NCBI GenBank assembly: GCA_963735005.1
Contig: CAVTJA010000009.1
Location: forward strand, 46,917-110,916
Reading direction: 5' to 3'
DNA: 64,000 nucleotides
Origin: WTKG01 sp963735005
GTDB taxonomy: Bacteria; Actinomycetota; Actinomycetes; Actinomycetales; Demequinaceae
Under the pieces are notes generated by a model. That model ran no database searches, was not told the origin of the DNA, and worked only from the letters and a program-made list of their open reading frames with translations. Positions 16,686 through 26,085 of the stretch are shown here, piece after piece (the stretch's first letter is position 1; every line of letters starts with the position of its first letter). The position numbers were made by a program, and so were the translations under genes.

Positions 16686-17143
16686 GCGTCAGCGACCGCC
16701 GCAGCAGGCTCGCGCTTGCCGACGAACACGAACTTCTTGTAGCCGATGTAGCGCGTGATGGTGCCGATACCGATACCCACGATCGCCGCTACGTTGTCCG
16801 CGAGCGGGCTCGTGAGCTTAAGCACGTAGGTCGAGAATGCGACGGTGGCGGCGGCGAGCGCCAGCGCGATCACGTTGATGACGCCGAACAGCAGCAGTTC
16901 CCGCACGGGCTTGCGGGTGCGGTGGTCGCTGAACGTCCACAGTCGGTTGCCCACCCACGCCACGAGCGTGGCCACGGCCGCGGAGATGACCTTGGCGGTC
17001 ACCACCTTGTTGGCGAGTACCGCGCCGTCGACCGTGTGCAGCAGGTTGAACAGCCCAAGGTCGATAATGAATGCGACGCCGCCGACCGTGCCGAACTTGA
17101 GCAGCTCGATCTTGTGTTCGCGGACCCACGGCACGATTTCCAT
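16682..17143 (-). CDS. GtrA family membrane protein (lipid-linked sugar flippase-like)
   Basis: 153 residues, four hydrophobic segments. GtrA motifs are F-G-T-V-G-G-x-A-F at the start of TM1, N-R-x-W-T-F after TM2, and the C-terminal R-Y-x-G-Y-K-K-F-V-F. GtrA proteins are thought to flip polyprenyl-phosphate-linked sugars for envelope glycan synthesis. This fits the nearby glycosyltransferases and LCP genes and the purK neighbour seen in mycobacteria. ATG 17143 is preceded by TAGGCT at 6 bp, so it is probably leaderless and divergent from purK. Confidence 0.88.
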   Translation of the reverse strand: MEIVPWVREHKIELLKFGTVGGVAFIIDLGLFNLLHTVDGAVLANKVVTAKVISAAVATLVAWVGNRLWTFSDHRTRKPVRELLLFGVINVIALALAAATVAFSTYVLKLTSPLADNVAAIVGIGIGTITRYIGYKKFVFVGKREPAAAVADA

Positions 17144-17149
17144 GCCAGG

Positions 17150-17155
17150 AGCCTA
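17150..17155 (-). promoter_or_regulatory. -10 box (TAGGCT) of GtrA gene, leaderless
   Basis: TAGGCT, 6 bp, ATG 17143 on the minus strand. It lies only 8 bp from the purK -10 box on the other strand. Confidence 0.55.
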
Positions 17156-17163
17156 GCCGCCGG

Positions 17164-17169
17164 TACCGT
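17164..17169 (+). promoter_or_regulatory. -10 box (TACCGT) of purK, leaderless
   Basis: TACCGT, 6 bp, ATG 17176. It is divergent from and overlapping the GtrA promoter. Confidence 0.55.
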
Positions 17170-17175
17170 TATGCC

Positions 17176-18318
17176 ATGACATCACCGGTGGTCGCCGTGG
17201 TTGGCGGGGGACAGCTGGCCCGCATGATGACCCCGGCGGCGACGGCGCTCGGTATCACGTTGCGCGTGCTGGTGGAATCCAAGGATGCGGCGGCCGCGCT
17301 TCCCGCTCACGAAACCGTCGTCGGGATGCCCGGCGACCCCAAGGCGATCACCAAACTGCTCGCCAAGCCACGCCCGATCGCGCTGACGTGGGAGCACGAG
17401 CACATCCCTGCCGAGGTGTTCGCGGCGGCGGAGAAGGCGGGCGTGCCTGCGCTACCTGGGCTCAAGGCGCTCGTGCACGCGCAGGACAAGATCGCCATGC
17501 GCGCCAAAATGGACGCGCTCGGCATCCCGAACCCCGCGTGGCGCCACGTCGAAACCGAGGCGCACGTGAAGTCGTTCCTCGCGAGCGTCGGCGGCGAGGC
17601 GGTGCTCAAGCTCGCGCGCGGCGGCTACGACGGCAAGGGCGTGCGCGTCATCAGCAAGCCCAAGGATGCCAAGGACTGGCTCGCCGCCGCCGCCAAGGAT
17701 GGCCCGGCGGTGCTGATCGAGGAGAAGGTTGACTTCGACCGCGAGGTGGCCGCGCTCGTGGCGCGCAGGCCGTCCGGGGAGGTCAAGGCGTGGCCGCTCG
17801 TGGAGTCGGTGCAGCGCGACGGCGTGTGCGCGGAGGTGGTTGCGCCAGCGCCGCACCTGACCGAGTCCCTCGACCGCGAGTCGCGACGCATCGCCGAGAT
17901 GATCGCCACCAAACTTGGCATCGTCGGCGTGATGGCCGTGGAGATGTTTGAGGTGGGCGGAACGCTCGTGGTCAACGAGCTCGCGATGCGCCCCCACAAC
18001 TCCGGCCACTGGACCATCAACGGCTCCGTGACGTCCCAGTTTGAGCAGCACCTGCGCGCGGTGTGCGACCTGCCGCTCGGGGCGACGACGGTGGTCGCGC
18101 CCGCCGTGGCGATGGTCAACATCCTCGGTGGAGACAACGAGGACCTGGAGGGCGCGCTCGTGCACGTCCTCGACCCAGGGGCCAAGGTTGAGCTGTACGG
18201 CAAGGAAGTGCGGCCCGGCCGCAAGGTTGGCCACGTGAACGTGCTCGACGCGAATGTGCGGGACGCGGTGCTCCGCGCGCGCAAGGCCGCCGCTATCGTG
18301 AGGGACGGAGGTGCGTGA
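17176..18318 (+). CDS. purK: N5-carboxyaminoimidazole ribonucleotide synthase
   Basis: 380 residues, ATP-grasp enzyme that carboxylates AIR to N5-CAIR with ATP and bicarbonate in de novo purine synthesis. Visible are the N-terminal G-G-G-Q-L-A-R-M nucleotide-fold loop, the K-L-A-R-G-G-Y-D-G-K-G ATP-grasp loop (~143-153), E-x-x-V-D-F-D-R-E, and the R-P-H-N-S-G-H-W-T motif near residue 273. It overlaps purE by one base (TGATG), so the two consecutive enzymes are translationally coupled. Start by leaderless -10 spacing. Confidence 0.96.
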   Translation: MTSPVVAVVGGGQLARMMTPAATALGITLRVLVESKDAAAALPAHETVVGMPGDPKAITKLLAKPRPIALTWEHEHIPAEVFAAAEKAGVPALPGLKALVHAQDKIAMRAKMDALGIPNPAWRHVETEAHVKSFLASVGGEAVLKLARGGYDGKGVRVISKPKDAKDWLAAAAKDGPAVLIEEKVDFDREVAALVARRPSGEVKAWPLVESVQRDGVCAEVVAPAPHLTESLDRESRRIAEMIATKLGIVGVMAVEMFEVGGTLVVNELAMRPHNSGHWTINGSVTSQFEQHLRAVCDLPLGATTVVAPAVAMVNILGGDNEDLEGALVHVLDPGAKVELYGKEVRPGRKVGHVNVLDANVRDAVLRARKAAAIVRDGGA

Positions 18319-18821
18319 TGGCTGATCAGCCGCTCGTGGGCGTGGTGATGGGCTCCGACTCGGACTGGCCCGTCATGGAGGAGGCCGCAAAGGCCCTCGC
18401 AGAGTTCCAGATTCCGTTCGAGAAGGATGTCGTGTCCGCGCACCGGATGCCGGCCGCCATGCTCGAATATGGCCGCACTGCCGCCGACCGCGGCCTGCGG
18501 GTGATCATCGCGGGCGCGGGGGGAGCTGCGCACTTGCCGGGGATGCTCGCCGCCGTCACCGCGCTGCCGGTGATCGGCGTTCCCGTGCCACTCAAGTACC
18601 TTGACGGAATGGACTCGCTACTGAGCATCGTCCAGATGCCTGCCGGCGTGCCCGTAGCGACGGTTTCGATCGCCGGAGCCCGCAACGCTGGGCTACTCGC
18701 GGCGCGCATCATTGGCGCGGGGCAAGGCGAACTTGCTGAGCGCGTGCGCGCGCAGATGGTCGGGTTCCAGGACGAACTTCGCGAAGCGGCCGAGGCCAAG
18801 GGTAAGCGGCTGCGCGAGTAG
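18318..18821 (+). CDS. purE: N5-CAIR mutase, class I PurE
   Basis: 167 residues. It converts N5-CAIR to CAIR. Class I signatures: M-G-S-D-S-D-W-P near the N-terminus, S-A-H-R-M-P (catalytic His), and G-A-G-G-A-A-H-L-P-G. ATG 18318 was preferred over GTG 18315 because GGAGG (18307-18311) then has normal spacing. Its 3' end abuts the convergent LCP gene with no gap. Confidence 0.96.
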   Translation: MADQPLVGVVMGSDSDWPVMEEAAKALAEFQIPFEKDVVSAHRMPAAMLEYGRTAADRGLRVIIAGAGGAAHLPGMLAAVTALPVIGVPVPLKYLDGMDSLLSIVQMPAGVPVATVSIAGARNAGLLAARIIGAGQGELAERVRAQMVGFQDELREAAEAKGKRLRE

Positions 18822-20061
18822 TTACTTCTTCTTTTTCTTCTCCGGTGTCGCACGCGCCGAGCAGGTAGTCCGTCGAGGACGTATCGACCGTGGTCGTCGG
18901 CGCCGGAGCGGGGGTGGCCCCCGGCGACGCGCTCGGCGCCGGCTGCGGCTTGGCAACGTCGGACACGGACGCGACTGTCTTGCCCTTGATGGGCTTGTCG
19001 TTGATGACCTTCTTGAAGAGGTCGTAAGCGTCGGAGGTCCACTCGACGTCCGAGCCGTCGGTCGTGTACCGCCACGGCACGGTCACGAAGGTGATGTTCT
19101 TCTTGTCGAGGTCGCGCAAACTGAACGCGAGGCCGACCAGGTAGTTGATGTCGGCGAGCTTGGGGTCCATGGTCATGTACTCGGCGCCGGAGCTGAGGAA
19201 GTCGGCGAGCTCGTCCGGCTTGAACATGATGCCCTGCTCGATCACGGTCTCGGCGACCTTCGCGAGCAGGTCCTGCTGGCGGCCGATGCGCTGGATGTCG
19301 GACCCGTCGATGTAGCCGCCGGAGGAGTCCACGGTGCGGGTGCGAGCCCAGGCGAGCGCCGTCTTGCCGTTGAGTACCTGCGGGCCCGCCTTGACGTTGA
19401 GGTGCGACTTGTGCGCCTTGATCGCGAAGGGGATGCACATGGGCACGCCGCCGATCGAGTCGATCATCTTCTCGAAGCCGTAGAAGTCGACGACGGCGTA
19501 ATAGTGGATGTAGATGCCCGTGAGGTCCTCCACCGCGTTCTGGGTGCAGGCGGCGGCCTCGGCAGGGTCGCCGCGGCGGCCGCCGTTAGAGAAGGCGATG
19601 TTGAACTTGCCTGTCCAGCCCAGCACCGTGGTGCCGTCGAACAGCGTGCAGTCCGGGATCCTTACGCGTGAGTCGCGGGGGATCGAGATGAGCTCGACGC
19701 GAGAGCGGTCGGCGCTGATGTGCATGATGATCGTGGTGTCGTTGCGCATGCCCCGGGTGACCCGCCCGCCGATGGTTCCGTTCTTGCCGTTGCGGGTATC
19801 GGAACCCATGAGCAGGATGTTGATGGCCGAGCCGCTGCTGCCGTCCGCAGGCGCGAGCGGGATCGTCGGGTCGGTTGGCGTGGACAATCTGGGTGATCTG
19901 CACCTTGTTGACTCTTGTCGACCGAGGTAGCAACTGCCGCATAGAGCGTGAACGGGAACGCGGCGGCGACCCCGAGCGCCGCGGCGAGCGTGAAACCAAC
20001 CGCCTGCCATGCGACGGTGGATCTTGGTTTTCGCGGCGTGCCGAAGCCTGCGTGCGCTCAC
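18822..20061 (-). pseudogene. LytR-CpsA-Psr (LCP) ligase 1, apparently frameshifted
   Basis: An LCP phosphotransferase attaches wall glycopolymers to peptidoglycan outside the membrane. The catalytic core (to ~residue 370) is intact: N-I-L-L-M-G-S-D-T-R, the I-S-I-P-R-D-S-R-V basic/acid cluster, and W-A-R-T-R. Three frame changes are visible. One near 20015 puts the single N-terminal membrane helix (A-A-A-L-G-V-A-A-A-F-P-F) in another frame. One near 19880-19900 returns to the core frame. One near 18835-18840 replaces the lysine-rich end (E-K-K-K-K-K-stop, TAA at 18822) by a read-through antisense to purE. GTG 20061 has GGAGG 8 bp upstream. The tandem paralogue at 20157-21405 shows what the intact ends look like. 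Confidence 0.65.
19704..19752. repeat. 49-bp exact direct repeat, copy A (in LCP1)
   Basis: Identical over 49 bp to 21041-21089 in the neighbouring LCP2 gene. It encodes the segment around M-R-N-D-T-T-I-I-M-H-I-S-A-D-R. Recombination between the copies would fuse the two genes and delete about 1.34 kb. Confidence 0.85.
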
Positions 20062-20156
20062 GGGCGCGCCTCCAGACGAATGTTCATGGTGCTCCAACGA
20101 TGGTGCGGATTCGCAGAGTCAACGCACCACTGGCGCCGAGCGTTGCCAGCTCCGCG

Positions 20157-21405
20157 CTATTTCTTTTTCTTCTTGCCGGTGTTGCACGCGCCGAGCAGGT
20201 CGTTCGGGTCGAACCCGTCGTCCGTGGTCGCGGTGGGGTCCGGTGTAGCGGTCGCCGACGGGTCGGGGGTGGATTCCTTGACGGTGGAGGTGCTCGCGAC
20301 CGTCTTGCCCTTGATCGGCTGGTCCTTGATGATCTTCTTGAAGAGGGAGTAGGCGTCGGACGTCCAATCGAGGCCGCCCGGGCTCGGGGTCTTAGTGCCC
20401 CTGTACGACCATGGCACGGTGACGAAGACGATGTTCTTCTTGTCAAGGTTGCGCAGGCTGAACGCCAGGCCGACCAGGTACTTGAGGTCTGCGAGTTCCG
20501 GGCTCATCGTCATGTATTCGGCGCCAGATCCCAGGAAGTTACCTAGCTCGTCCGGCTTGAACAGGATTCCCTTCTCGAGGATGACCTCGGCGACCTTCGC
20601 GAGGAGGTCCTGCTGGCGGCCGATGCGCTGCGGGTCGGTGCCGTCGATGTAGCCGTCAGCGGAGTCCACGGTGCGGGTGCGGGCCCAGGCGAGCGCCTGC
20701 TTGCCGTTGAGAACCGTGGGGCCTGCCTTGACGTTGAGGTGCGACTTGTGCGCCTTGATGGCGAACGGGATGCACATGGGCACGCCGCCGATCGAGTCGA
20801 TCATCTTCTCGAAACCGTAGAAGTCCACGACCGCGTACTGGTGGATGTAGATGCCGGTGAGCTTCTCGACGGCCTTGATGGTGCACGCGGCGGCCTCGGA
20901 CGCGTGACCGTGCACCCCACCGTTCGCGAACGCAATGTTGAAGTTTCCGAACCATCCCTTGCGAGTGCTGCCGTCGTTGAGCGTGCAGTCGGGCACCTGC
21001 ACCTTGGAGTCGCGGGGGATGGAGATGAGCTCGACGCGTGAGCGGTCGGCGCTGATGTGCATGATGATCGTGGTGTCGTTGCGCATGCCGCAGGGCCACG
21101 CGTCCGCCGATGGCGCCGTTCTTGCCGGTGCGGGTGTCCGAACCCATCAACAGGATGTTGATGGGCGAGCCGCTGGCGTCGTCCTTGGGGCCAAGCGGGG
21201 GCGGCGGGCGATCGTTGCCGAGTAGTGGCGCGACGTCCTCTTTGTGGATATCGCCAATGGCTTCGTTGATCTCGCGCACGTACGAGAAGGGGTAGGAAGC
21301 GGCGACGCCAAGGACGGCCGCGACGGTGAATGCCGAAAATTGAATCCACGCGCGGTTCTTGATCTTGGTGACGTGGCGACGTGGCGCGAGTCGTGATGCG
21401 GCCAT
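20157..21405 (-). pseudogene. LytR-CpsA-Psr (LCP) ligase 2, apparently frameshifted
   Basis: Tandem paralogue of the preceding LCP gene. The N-terminal part (21405 to ~21095) has a basic cytoplasmic tail, one membrane helix (F-T-V-A-A-V-L-G-V-A-A-S-Y-P-F) and N-I-L-L-M-G-S-D-T-R. One extra base near 21090 (after G-G-R-V) shifts the frame. The rest (21086 to 20157, 309 codons) holds S-I-P-R-D-S-K-V, the W-A-R-T-R segment and the K-K-K-K-K end. Alignment with the paralogue gives the missing T-R-G before M-R-N-D. ATG 21405 has GGGGAG upstream and a TACAAT -10 box at 21444-21449. If the extra base is an error, this is a normal ~415-residue LCP enzyme. Confidence 0.68.
21041..21089. repeat. 49-bp exact direct repeat, copy B (in LCP2)
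   Basis: Identical to 19704-19752. The frameshift of LCP2 lies at the edge of this repeat (about 21090). Confidence 0.85.
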
Positions 21406-21443
21406 GCGCGGGCTCCCCAGGGGTAAGGACGGATTTTGCGTCC

Positions 21444-21449
21444 ATTGTA
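21444..21449 (-). promoter_or_regulatory. -10 box (TACAAT) of LCP2
   Basis: Near-perfect TACAAT on the minus strand in an otherwise GC-rich gap, predicting a leader of about 32 nt with a GGGGAG ribosome site before ATG 21405. A TTGTTC-like -35 lies about 14-16 bp upstream. Confidence 0.55.
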
Positions 21450-21504
21450 GGTCGTTTTCACAAGAACAACGCTCTGGGCGGCAGATGCGTTGCCCCGCGC
21501 CGGA

Positions 21505-21510
21505 TAACCT
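21505..21510 (+). promoter_or_regulatory. -10 box (TAACCT), leaderless GT2 gene
   Basis: TAACCT, 6 bp, GTG 21517. The context closely matches the APC permease promoter at 4031-4050. Confidence 0.5.
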
Positions 21511-21516
21511 CGTGTC

Positions 21517-22519
21517 GTGACCACGCCGCCGCTGCCACAGCTGACGCCTCATCCGCCCGTGAGTGTCGTCCTGACGGTGCTCAACGAAGAGCGGCACCTT
21601 GAGGCAGCCGTGCGCAGCGCGCTCGACAACGGCTACCCCGGAACGATCGAGGTCGTCGTGGCGGTCGGGCCGTCCGCGGACGGGACCGCGACTGTCGCCC
21701 GCGCGCTCGCGGCGGACCCGCGCGTGACGGTCGCAGACAACCCCACTGGCCTCACGCCGCAGGGCCTCAACATCGCGATCGCCGCGGCGGCGCACGGCGT
21801 GCTGGTGCGGATCGACGGCCACACCGTGCTGCCAGACGGCTACATCGACACGGCTGTCGCGGAACTTGCCGCAACCGGTGCGGGCAACGTCGGCGGCCAG
21901 ATGGTGCCCGTGGGCCAACGCCCGATGCAGCGCGCTGTCGCCGCCGCCATGAGCTCCGTGTGGGGGATCGGCGGCGCGCGCTTCCACGTGGGGGGTGAAC
22001 CTGGCCCGGCCGAGTCGGTGTTCCTCGGAGTCTTTCGGCGCGAGGCGGTCGCGGCCGTAGGCGGCTTCGATGAGCGGTTCTCGCGCGCGCAGGACTGGGA
22101 GCTGAACTTCCGGCTGCGCGCGGCGGGATACGTGGTGTGGTTCGACCCAAGCCTGCAGGTGGAGTACCACCCGCGCGCGTCGTTGCGGGCGGTCGCACGC
22201 CAGTTCCATGCGTCCGGTCAGGTGGCGCCGCGAAGTGACGCGCACCCACGCGGGCACGGCGTCAGTGCGCTACCTCGCGCCGCCCCTGCTGGTGGCGACG
22301 CTCGCGGTCGCGATCGCGGCGGGCGTCGTGGGCCTTGCCGCGCAGACGCCATGGCTGGCCCTCGCGCTGGCGGCGCCGGTGGCGTACGTGGTGGGGCTGC
22401 TGGTCGCGGCGGCGGCGTTGGCGCGGAGGACCGGCGCGGCGGGCGCCTTGTGGGTTCCGCCGGTGCTCGCGACCATGCACGTGAGTTGGGGTCTAGGCTT
22501 CTGGCGCGGAATGAGGTAG
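21517..22519 (+). pseudogene. GT2 glycosyltransferase (ExoA-like), frameshifted near the C-terminus
   Basis: The first ~230 codons are an intact GT-A/GT2 domain: V-S-V-V-L-T-V-L-N-E-E start, the I-D-G-H metal-binding region, and a Q-D-W-E-L-N-F-R-L-R acceptor motif. At about 22215-22222 one extra base changes the frame (expected A-S-G-R-W-R-R-E-V-T-R). The new frame continues with H-A-G-T-A-S-V-R-Y-L-A-P-P and three membrane helices to TAG 22517-22519. The intact protein would be ~333 residues and resembles ExoA-type transferases that add sugars to a membrane-bound acceptor. The uninterrupted reading of the first frame past the shift is low-complexity R/G/A and not protein-like. Confidence 0.65.
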
Positions 22520-22526
22520 TTTCGAT

Positions 22527-22555
22527 TTGACGCCAAGGGATTACAAGGGTGTAAT
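22527..22555 (+). promoter_or_regulatory. Vegetative promoter of whiB2
   Basis: TTGACG (22527-22532), 17-bp spacer, TGTAAT (22550-22555): near-consensus housekeeping promoter predicting a ~34-nt leader before ATG 22596. Confidence 0.65.
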
Positions 22556-22595
22556 TCCATCAGTGCAACTGACCGGCGTCGAAAAGGAGGGCCTC

Positions 22596-22916
22596 ATGTG
22601 GAGTGTCTATGACGGCTCGCTTCCCTCAGACGCAGGGAAGCCTGCTCCCGCACTCGCATCGGTCGTCAATATCTTCGGAGCCGAAGACGACGACGGCCCG
22701 CTCGGCTGGCAAGAGCGGGCGCTGTGCGCACAGACAGATCCAGAAGCATTTTTCCCCGAGAAGGGCGGCTCGACCCGCGAAGCAAAGAAGGTTTGCGGAT
22801 CGTGCGACGTTCGCTCGGAATGCCTCGACTACGCGCTCGAGAACGACGAGCGGTTCGGCATCTGGGGCGGTTTGTCCGAGCGTGAACGCCGCAAGCTCAA
22901 GCGCCGCGCCGTCTAG
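22596..22916 (+). CDS. whiB2: WhiB2/WhmD-type iron-sulfur regulator
   Basis: 106 residues with four cluster cysteines (C44, C67, C70, C76), W-Q-E-R-A-L-C-A-Q-T-D-P-E-A-F-F-P, G-I-W-G-G-L-S turn and K-L-K-R-R basic end. The sequence is very close to WhiB2/WhmD, which with Streptomyces WhiB controls septation. The start is decided by AAAGGAGG at 22583-22590, 5 bp before ATG 22596; the longer frame from 22527 runs through the promoter. It has its own promoter and sits between two GT2 genes, comparable to the Rv3260c region. Confidence 0.95.
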   Translation: MWSVYDGSLPSDAGKPAPALASVVNIFGAEDDDGPLGWQERALCAQTDPEAFFPEKGGSTREAKKVCGSCDVRSECLDYALENDERFGIWGGLSERERRKLKRRAV

Positions 22917-22922
22917 CCCGCG

Positions 22923-25900
22923 GTGTCTCGTGCGGCCGGGGTGAGCCCCTCCGCGCCCTTTGTCAGGGCGATCGTCGTCACGGCCGGGCGCCCCGAATTC
23001 CTGCGCCACGCGGTCGCAGCGTTGGCCGCCCAAGAACACCCCATCGACGCTTGGCACGTCGTATCCACCACCGACGACCAGGCCGCAACCGCGTTGCCCG
23101 ACGGCGTCGACATCCCCGTCACCGTGGTCGCCGCGAACGACTTTGGAGCGGCAGTCAACGCCCTCCTTGAGCAGCATCCCGCCGAGGACGACGAGTGGCT
23201 GTGGCTCGTGCACGACGACGCCGCGCCAGACGCGCAGGCCCTCGCCCGCATGGTCGCCGTGGTCCGCAAGCGCCGCCTCGCTGGCGTCGTGGGGGCGGCA
23301 ACCACCCGCTATCGACGACACCTCGAGGGTGGTCAACACCGGCGTAACGGTGTCGCGGATCGGCGCGAGGCGGGTCGGGGTGGCCGACGCCGACGACCTC
23401 GACCAGGGCCAGCACTACGCGCGGGAGGACGCGCTTGCCGTGTCGCTCGCGGGCGCGCTGGTGCGCCGCCGCGTGTGGGAGGAGCTCGGCGGAACCGACC
23501 CCGCATACGGGTCCTTCGGCTCTGGACTTGACCTGTGCCGCCGCTGCTGGCGCGCCGGCCACGACGTCGTGGTGGTACCCGCGGCCCGCGTGCGCCACGC
23601 GCAGGCTGGCCTGTACGGGCGCACATCCCCGGACCAAACCGGCACCGATCACCGCCGCACGTACGCCGCGCGGCGCGCGTCCGAGTGGTACCACGCGCTC
23701 GCGTGGTCGCCGGCGTGGGCCGCCCCGCTGCTACTGCTGTGGGTGGCGGCCTCGGCGATCGCGCGCGCCGCTTACCGGCTGGCGTCCACAGAGGTGACCA
23801 TGGTGTCTGCCGAGCTGCGGGTGCCGTTCGTGCTTGCCAGCCGCCTGCATCGGCTGCCGGCGTCGCGGACCCGGATTGCGCTCGCGGGCACCAAGCCCGT
23901 AGAGCGCCCGTTGCTGGCGAGCTGGCTCGACGTCGCGCGACACATTCGCGCGCGGGAGTTGGGTGCCTACGAGTCGTGGCGGGCGGAGAACCGGCCGTCC
24001 GAGGTGCAGGTGCGCGAGCTCAGGACGCTGGCGGTGCGCCGGCACTGGACGCTGTTGGGGCTGACCGGCGGGCTCGTCGCGATCAGCTTCGCGCTCTACG
24101 GCTCGTGGCTGTCGCGGCTGATCGACGGGAAGATGCTGACCGGCGGCGCGCTCGGCGCGACAAACGTCACGGTCGCCGAGCTGTGGGATCGAACCTGGAC
24201 GGGATGGTCGGACGTCGGGCTTGGCGCGGGCTCGCTGGACGGGGGATGGGCGGCGCTGATGATCCCGCTCGCTATCTTCCCCGGTGGCTTGGCCGTGGGG
24301 ATCGGGCTCATGCTGACCCTGGCCCCGCTGTGGGCCGGGCTCGCCGCGTGGGCGAGCTCGGGCGCCGCGACGCGGTCCGTGACCGCCAGGGCGCTCGCCG
24401 CCATCGCCTGGAGCGTGTGGCCGCCGTTCCTGCAGTCCGTCGTGGACGGCCGCGTTGGTGCGGTGATCGTCCACACCATGCTTCCCATCTTCGCGTTCGC
24501 GCTCGTGCGCGCTGTGTCCGCCCAGCGCCGCGACCGGCTTGGCGACGGAACGGAGTTTCCCACGGCGCGCGTGGGCTCGCCCGCGGCTGGCGCGCTTGCA
24601 GGAGTCGTCATGGCCGTCATCACTATCGCCGCCCCCGCGATGCTGGTGCCGCTCGTGCTTGGCGTGGTGGGCGTCGTGATCGTCGCGCGCGGCCACCGCA
24701 GGATCGCGCTACTTGTGCTCGTGGTGCCGCTCGTGGCCGCGGGCCCCGGCATAGTCGCCGCCTGGTCCGCGCGCGCCGGGGACTGGCTAAGCGTGTTGCT
24801 CCGCGAGCCCGGGCCGTCCGCCCCGTTCGACCCAGCGGCGCCCGCGCCACTGCTGCTCGGCGTGATCAAGACGCCGCCGGACTGGCCGCTTGTGGGCCCC
24901 GCGGGCGACACAGCTCTCGCGTATCTCATCGGCGCTGGGGTGATCGTCGCCGCCCTCCTGGCGCTCGGCGGCGCGCGCCACGCGGCCGCCGTGCGCACCG
25001 GCTGGTTCGTTGCGGCCGCAGGCATCTCGCTGGCCGTAGCGTGCCAACGCACGGTGGTCGCGCCCGTCGGCCTCGACGGATCCCAGGCAGCCAACGGGTG
25101 GCCGGCCCCCGGGCTGTCGCTCGTCGCGCTCGGCCTGATCGGAGCGGCGCTCGTGGGCCTGCGCGCCGACGCCGACACAAGCTCCTTCAGCGCTCCGATG
25201 CTGCGCGCGACCCGGGCGACGAACATCGCGGCGGGGGTCGCGGCGTCGGTAATCGTCGCCGTCCACGTCGCTGCCGCCGCGTGGCCGGGCCGCGACTTCG
25301 GCGGCGATGTTCACCCCGCGGACGCCGAGGTGCTGCCACTTGTCGCTGGCCTCGAAAGCAGCTCGAGCCCCCTGAGCCGCGTGCTCGTGGTCCGGAACGA
25401 CGGAGATGGCGTCACCTACACGGTCCTGACGCGCGACGGCGCGGCCCCGCTGCTCGGGCGAGGCTTCCTCGCAAACGACGGCACGTTGCGCAACTTCCAG
25501 CTTCCCGACGGCGCGGTCCACGGCCTGACGCCGATCGTCGCGGCGCTCGCGGGCGCGGGGGACGGCGCGGCGACGCAGTTGCGCGGCGAGGGGGTTGGCG
25601 CCGTCGTCGTCCCGCCTGGCTCGGAGGAGGTCGCGGCGGCGCTCTTGCGTAGCCAGGGGCTCACAGTGATCGGCTCGAGCGAGCGCGGGCTCACGTGGCG
25701 CGTGTCCGACCGCGCGGAGGTTGCGCCATCCGACCGTGCTTCGCGCGTGTGGCTGGAGTCGGGCGGGCAATGGGAGCAGTCGCTCGACAGCACTCCGACC
25801 ACCGTTTCGGCGAGCCTTGCCGCAGGCGCCGACGACCGCGCGGTGGTGCTCGCCACGCCGGCCCGCGCCGGCTGGACCGCGACGCTCAACGGCCGCTTGT

Positions 25901-26085
25901 TGCCGAGCGTTAACCACGACGGCATGCTGGCGTTCCAGGTGGGCGCGGACGCAGGCGACCTGCGGGTGCGCTTCCTCGACACCGGTTACCGCCGCTGGTG
26001 GTGGCTGACGGCCGCGGCGCTCGCGTGGACAATCTTCAACGCGATTCCCATCCGGGACCGCAGGTTCGACGGGAGGACGATGTGA
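22923..26085 (+). pseudogene. Large GT2 glycosyltransferase with polytopic membrane domain, frameshifted
   Basis: Intact length would be ~1050 residues. A GT2 domain (I-V-V-T-A-G-R-P-E-F-L, H-D-D-A-A-P-D) is read from GTG 22923 to about 23300. One extra base in a G-rich run (~23293-23302) shifts the frame, which then continues unbroken for ~920 codons. This second part holds the rest of the GT domain (G-S-F-G-S-G-L-D-L-C-R-R) and about a dozen membrane helices. It ends in an extracytoplasmic C-terminal domain with a final membrane helix. It ends by GTGA overlap with the DUF5719 gene, the arrangement known next to whiB2 and manB in Micrococcales, suggesting joint work on an envelope glycan. 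One-base removal restores the gene. Confidence 0.7.

Noticed and set aside
18709..18821. Extended C-terminus of LCP1 antisense to purE
   Set aside because: Read-through after a likely indel; the paralogue ends in a lysine tail at the equivalent place and a TAA sits in the expected frame at 18822.
23535..25652. 705-codon plus-strand frame inside the large GT2 gene
   Set aside because: Arg/Gly/Ala-rich shadow; the overlapping frame gives membrane helices and GT motifs.
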